64,000 nt of DNA from Bacteroidota bacterium (GTDB lineage Bacteria; Bacteroidota; Bacteroidia; B-17B0; Aurantibacillaceae), in NCBI GenBank assembly GCA_016711805.1, contig JADJSH010000008.1, positions 124,001-188,000 of the forward strand, read 5' to 3'. The stretch's first letter is position 1. Every line of letters begins with the position of its first letter. Positions 63,743-64,000 of the stretch are shown here, in pieces. The notes beneath the pieces are model-generated. The model worked only from the letters and a program-made list of their open reading frames with translations. It searched no databases and had not been told where the DNA came from. A program made the position numbers and the translations under genes.

Positions 63743-64000
63743 TTAAGATGCTTTCCAGCGTTTTAAACTCCATTGTATATGTTGAGTTTCAGATAAAAAA
63801 GTCCAAGCTACTAGCCTACTGATTTTATTACCTTGAGACATATTGATTGTTTTAAATGAAATAGCACCTACTTTTTTTAAGGCACTATAAATAGCAGATA
63901 AGTTGTCGCTTTTAGAAACTAAACTCGTAAACCATAAACATTGCTCTTTTAGAAGAAAACTTTCTTCAATCATTTTTGTAATAAAAGCTACTTCTCCACC
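63743..64000 (-). CDS. rlmF: 23S rRNA (adenine-1618-N6)-methyltransferase, C-terminal part (gene continues beyond window)
   Basis: The visible 85 residues run from the window edge (GGEVAFITKMIEES) through EQCLWFTSLVSKSDNL, KVGAISFKTINMSQGNK and SRLVAWTFL to the stop at 63743. These match the C-terminal half of RlmF, which methylates A1618 of 23S rRNA; the catalytic NPPF-type motif lies beyond the window edge. The SRPBCC gene follows six bases downstream. The family call rests on the order of these short motifs. Confidence 0.8.
   Translation of the reverse strand, partial: GGEVAFITKMIEESFLLKEQCLWFTSLVSKSDNLSAIYSALKKVGAISFKTINMSQGNKISRLVAWTFLSETQHIQWSLKRWKAS

Noticed and set aside
1..64000. 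tRNA, rRNA or tmRNA genes
   Set aside because: No cloverleaf with the T-loop GTTCRANNC pattern and CCA end, and no rRNA-like segment, was found by reading the spacers; a covariance search was not possible here.

Overview
The window is an AT-rich chromosomal segment (roughly one third GC by eye) from a member of the Bacteroidota. The clade call rests on several things in the sequence. There are at least five proteins with type IX secretion C-terminal sorting domains (types A and B), an outer-membrane receptor followed by a GLPGLI protein, TPR/SpoIIE sensor proteins, DUF1573 paralogues and TonB C-terminal domain proteins. Promoters fit the Bacteroidota sigma-AB pattern (TTG, 19-20 bases, TAnnTTTG). 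I cannot name the genus. No rRNA, tRNA, CRISPR array, integrase or transposase gene was seen.

Layout: 0-7.1 kb holds the end of a small HMA-like protein and a 2277-residue T9SS adhesin-like protein made of Ig-type repeats. 7.1-17.3 kb (minus strand) holds ppa, hutH, a TonB-domain protein, a damaged prmC, a damaged CAP-domain gene, uvrB and an M43-type secreted metalloprotease. 17.5-23.1 kb holds a TPR-SpoIIE phosphatase, two membrane proteins and a U32 RNA-modifying enzyme. 23.2-25.3 kb is the most unusual stretch: three small unrelated hypothetical genes separated by related palindromic elements with GTTRRRY/RYYYAAC-type edges, resembling an integron cassette array. 25.5-32.9 kb is a minus-strand run of a murein endopeptidase-like gene, small membrane proteins, a lipoprotein, and three tandem TPR proteins that stop just before where a SpoIIE domain would begin.

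33-41.2 kb holds an FG-GAP secreted protein, lhgO, a FAH-family enzyme, a PAS/GAF protein, a YHYH-domain T9SS protein and a MauG/MbnH-like dihaem peroxidase paired with an MbnP-like protein. 41.3-48.8 kb (plus strand) holds gapA, an outer-membrane receptor with a GLPGLI partner, and two T9SS type B proteins, the second badly disrupted. 48.9-53.5 kb holds a DEAD/DEAH helicase, a second disrupted dihaem peroxidase with a lipoprotein, a TPR membrane protein and ribH. 53.5-64 kb holds an outer-membrane protein, tsaE, a WG-repeat protein, three DUF1573 proteins, valS, a MarR regulator, dusB, a serine hydrolase lipoprotein, an SRPBCC protein and the end of rlmF.

Three things cut across the window. 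First, about a dozen genes, including the housekeeping genes gapA and prmC, carry one-base indels mostly in homopolymers; this looks like sequencing or assembly error, so I annotate the full spans as single genes. Second, several genes (uvrB, the FAH gene, dusB, a TPR gene) have the -7 promoter box exactly four bases before the start codon, implying leaderless mRNAs. Third, a roughly 230-290 bp palindromic intergenic repeat occurs three times (36.5, 60.5 and 61.8 kb).
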